Source of the DNA: Mesostigma viride
Lineage: Eukaryota > Streptophyta > Mesostigmatophyceae > Mesostigmatales > Mesostigmataceae
Direction of reading: 5' to 3'
Assembly: GCA_009746045.1 (NCBI GenBank)
Contig: RPFO01001598.1
Location: 165,001 to 227,000 of the forward strand
DNA length: 62,000 bases
Within the stretch, counting starts at the first letter, position 1, and each line of letters starts with the position of its first letter. The notes beneath the pieces are model-generated. The model saw nothing but the letters and a program-made list of their open reading frames with translations. It was not told the DNA's origin and ran no database searches. Below, one piece after another: positions 59,481 through 62,000 of this stretch. A program made the translations under genes and the position numbers.

Positions 59481-61600
59481 TCATGCGCGGGACCAAGAAA
59501 AATCACACAATAGGGATAGATGGTCAGATGGGTACATGGCACAAGGGAGTCCGCCAGGGCCAATTGCTTCCTTCGTCGGCAGGCTCCACCTCCGGTATGG
59601 TCGTATCACCGTGGAATCAAGGCCTTGGCCAGAGGAATACCAGATGAAGTCGATAAGAGCAGTTTTCTCCCCCGCCGGCCTGTCAGGAACATATGCACCA
59701 CAGAGCAAATGGGGTCCACGGCAGCACATCGGATGCCAGCAGCCAAGATCCCAAGACCGCAGCGTAAGCGCATGAACATATCCATTTCCAAGGAGAGCCA
59801 GCACAACAATAAGCATCCTGGCCGTTACTGTAAAGTTGCTAGACTGTCAAAGACTTTCCCAAGGAACCCCCCCTCCCCCCTCCCCCTCCCCCTCCCCCCT
59901 CCCCCCTCCCCCTCCCCCCTCCCCCCACCCCACCCCCACCCCCACCCCACCCCACCCAGAAGTTCTTAGCTCTCCGCAAACTGTGACGCATCTGTGACCT
60001 TCTCTTTGGACGCACTCCTCATGACAGTGCTCAAGAAACCCAGCTTCACCCAGCCATGTGGAAGCCATGGATTATCGTTTCCGCGGATCGTAAGGCAACA
60101 CTACAAACAGGGCAGTTCATCCCCCTACGATACCCAACCATCCTATCCACCCACCCACCCACCCACCCACCACCCACCCACCCACCCACCCACCCACCCA
60201 CCACCCACCCACCCACCCACCCACCACCCACCCACCCACCCACCACCCACCCACCCACCCACCCACCCACCCACCCACCCACCCACCCACCCACCCACCC
60301 ACCCACCCACCCACCCACCCACCCACCCACCCACCACACCATCCTACCTGAACTTCCACGTCGAGAACAGTACATCACTGGCGTCCGTGCCTTCTGCCTT
60401 GTCTCTCGTCCCGGCCATTGTTTGTTCTTCCTCCCCCCCATAGACACTCTTGAAGCCGCGCGCGTCTGCCCGCATGGCCATACACGCGGCTGAGTCCGGG
60501 TTTGCGTTGAAGTCTCCACACACGATCACCGGCAGCCGCCGATTGGGGCCATGGAGTTGCCATGAGGCAACCCCTTGGGAGGAAGAGACTCCGCTTGCCT
60601 CAACGGACACAGAGGCGCACACGTCCATGTTTCCTCCCGTGTGCGACACGGCAGAGCCGTCCTGGCCTCCTTTGTCAAGTTCACGGAGCAGCTGAGGAGA
60701 CAATCAGGAGTGGCAGAGAAAGCAAACAAATGAGAAAAACCAACCCAGAGACGAAGAAGTTCAAGCCAAATTAACGATAAAAATTAGTATCTTTTTTACT
60801 ACAGTCATAAAACCATTATAGGTAAAGAAACAGGACTTAATCAGGTTGATCGCGTGTGAGAAGCCACACTGAGGAAGGCTCCAATGACATGACAGAGGGG
60901 ACATGCGTGATTGCACAGCGCTAGGTATGGGCGATGATAGGAGCCATTGCAGCACTTGCTGCAAGGCTAGCGGCCGGCACGTTACGGAGGGAGCCCAGGA
61001 AGGGGCAGACCAAGAAGGATGGAGCCAATAACGTGCATGACCAACAGCTGCTCAACCCTCCTCTCCACCCTCCTGTCCACTCTCCTGTCCACCCTCCTGT
61101 TCACTCTCCTCTCCACCTTCCGCTCAACCCTCCTCTCAACCCTCCTCTCAACCCTCCTCGCAACCCTCCTCTCAACCCTCCTCTCAACCCTCCTCTCAAC
61201 CCTCCTCTCAACCCTCCTCGCAACCCTCCTCTCAACCCTCCTCTCAACCCTCCTCTCAACCCTCCTCTCAACCCTCCTCTCAACCCTCCTCTCAACCCTC
61301 CTCTCAACCCTCCTCTCAACCCTCCTCTCAACCCTCCTCTCAACCCTCTCAACCCTCCTCTCAACCCTCCTCTCAACCCTCCTCTCAACCCTCCTCTCAA
61401 CCCTCCTCTCAACCCTCCTCTCAACCCTCTTCTCAACCGTCCTATCAACCCCCCTCTTGACCCTCCTCTTAACCCCCCTCTCAACCCTCCTCTCACCTCC
61501 AGCAACTGCAGCACCTCGGCCTCTCGGATGGCGTCAGCCCCTCCGCCCGCTCCCGCCTGCACGTGAACAGTCATGAAAAAAATAGTAAGACAAGAACAAG
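59481..61600 (-). CDS. Nocturnin/CCR4-family EEP phosphatase or deadenylase, C-terminal exons
   Basis: Endonuclease/exonuclease/phosphatase fold; nocturnin removes the 2'-phosphate of NADP(H), and CCR4 relatives remove poly(A). Minus-strand exons: one ending at 61497 (donor GAG|gtgaga; acceptor at 61556 or further upstream), 60691-60348, and 59679-59481, with phases 0 and 2 in agreement. Order: TVHVQAG with the conserved His, [33 protein letters not shown] (metal and catalytic Asp/Asn), [40 protein letters not shown] (catalytic SDH) and a CDF end. The IGP...[10 protein letters not shown] ending is most like nocturnin. The N-terminal exons lie beyond or near the window edge. Both introns are full of tandem repeats. 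Confidence 0.88.
59868..60335. repeat. C-rich arrays: (CCCCT)n-like and (CCCA)n
   Basis: 59868-59957 is a polypyrimidine CCCTCCCCC-type run. 60145-60335 is (CCCA)n with occasional CCA slips, about 46 units. Both sit in one intron of the nocturnin-like gene. Confidence 0.9.
61046..61490. repeat. 12-bp minisatellite CCCTCCTCTCAA, about 37 copies
   Basis: An imperfect array in the intron between two nocturnin-like exons. On the transcribed (minus) strand it is G-rich (TTGAGAGGAGGG). It ends 7 bases from a splice donor. Confidence 0.9.
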
Positions 61601-62000
61601 GATGCTCTACATTGTCACCTCCCGTGGCAGCAGCAGCAGTCGCCAGGACGCCAGGGGCAACCCGTTGGGGTCCAACACAGGAGTTTCTAGAAAGAGACAC
61701 ATCAAGCCGCACCTATAAACAGGATGCTGACTCTCATGATCGGATGCTAGGAGCCACCATGCGGGAAGGTGAGGGTGTACAGTACCCGCAAAAGAGACAG
61801 CTTGAAGCATGACCACACCAAACTGCGGGGGAGATTGCCAGCAGCATTCTCCATGCCACCTGCCGAAACCGGTGCTGTTTGGACTAAAGCATCAGCACTA
61901 CATAGTACTATGTTAGAGTATAAAGCAGTATCTGTATACTACAATAGGAGTAGTACTACGATTGAAGCATTTGTACTATTGTAATAACCAGTCTCTACTC
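61601..62000. other. Window end, possibly upstream exons of the nocturnin-like gene
   Basis: A minus frame at 61620-61690 ([20 protein letters not shown], with a TCTAG acceptor) could be an exon, but phase and homology are not convincing. Nothing else seen. Confidence 0.3.

Noticed and set aside
61101-61490. Basic Gly/Arg-rich or Leu/Ser-rich repeat proteins
   Set aside because: Translations of the 12-bp minisatellite in an intron of the nocturnin-like gene.

Overview
This is nuclear DNA of a eukaryote, most likely a green alga (chlorophyte). The host genes have GC-rich coding sequence and many GT-AG introns. Three of them carry TGTAA, the chlorophyte-style polyadenylation signal, downstream of the stop codon. 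The proteins (a PRT6/UBR-type N-recognin, MBF1, a multi-PPR protein, a nocturnin-like phosphatase) fit a plant-lineage genome. No species can be named from the sequence alone.

Host genes. (1) 1-19242, plus strand: the C-terminal 1024 residues of a PRT6/UBR1-type E3 ubiquitin ligase in 15 exons whose phases all agree; its 5' end lies outside the window. Its introns are packed with tandem repeats, including about 68 copies of a 45-bp unit. (2) 43705-45192, minus: MBF1, complete, 4 exons, 136 residues. (3) 46101-53178, plus: a large pentatricopeptide-repeat protein with long low-complexity linkers. (4) about 59481-61600, minus: the C-terminal part of a nocturnin/CCR4-family EEP enzyme.

Between the N-recognin and MBF1 (19.6-43.4 kb), and again at 54.6-59.1 kb, lies a dense nest of transposable elements. 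I distinguish: LINE family 1 (one full-length 5.15-kb copy with ORF1 and an APE-RT ORF2); LINE families 2 and 3 (fragments with distinct ORF2 C-termini); a further poorly defined repeat (family 4); ORF1-only elements (copies A, B, C, F, and short tail copies), which have an L1-type ORF1 and a roughly 400-bp tail but no ORF2; and about 1.7-kb DNA elements with TTAA target duplications. Target-site duplications let the order of nesting be read. B contains A and a family 2 fragment. F contains the full-length family 1 LINE, and F itself sits inside a family 2 3' end. C is broken by a TTAA element that contains another TTAA element.

The main candidate for something undescribed is the ORF1-only retroelement system. 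Copies A and B are full length (1.88 and about 1.95 kb), are flanked by 10-bp target duplications, have intact ORF1 genes and lack any ORF2. They end in the same small hairpin (stem CTCC/GGAG) plus an AATT-rich tail as the autonomous LINEs, suggesting mobilisation in trans. A second unusual signal is that old element copies carry many 4-bp palindromic insertions of the form XY to XY-Y'X'-XY (prime marks the complement).
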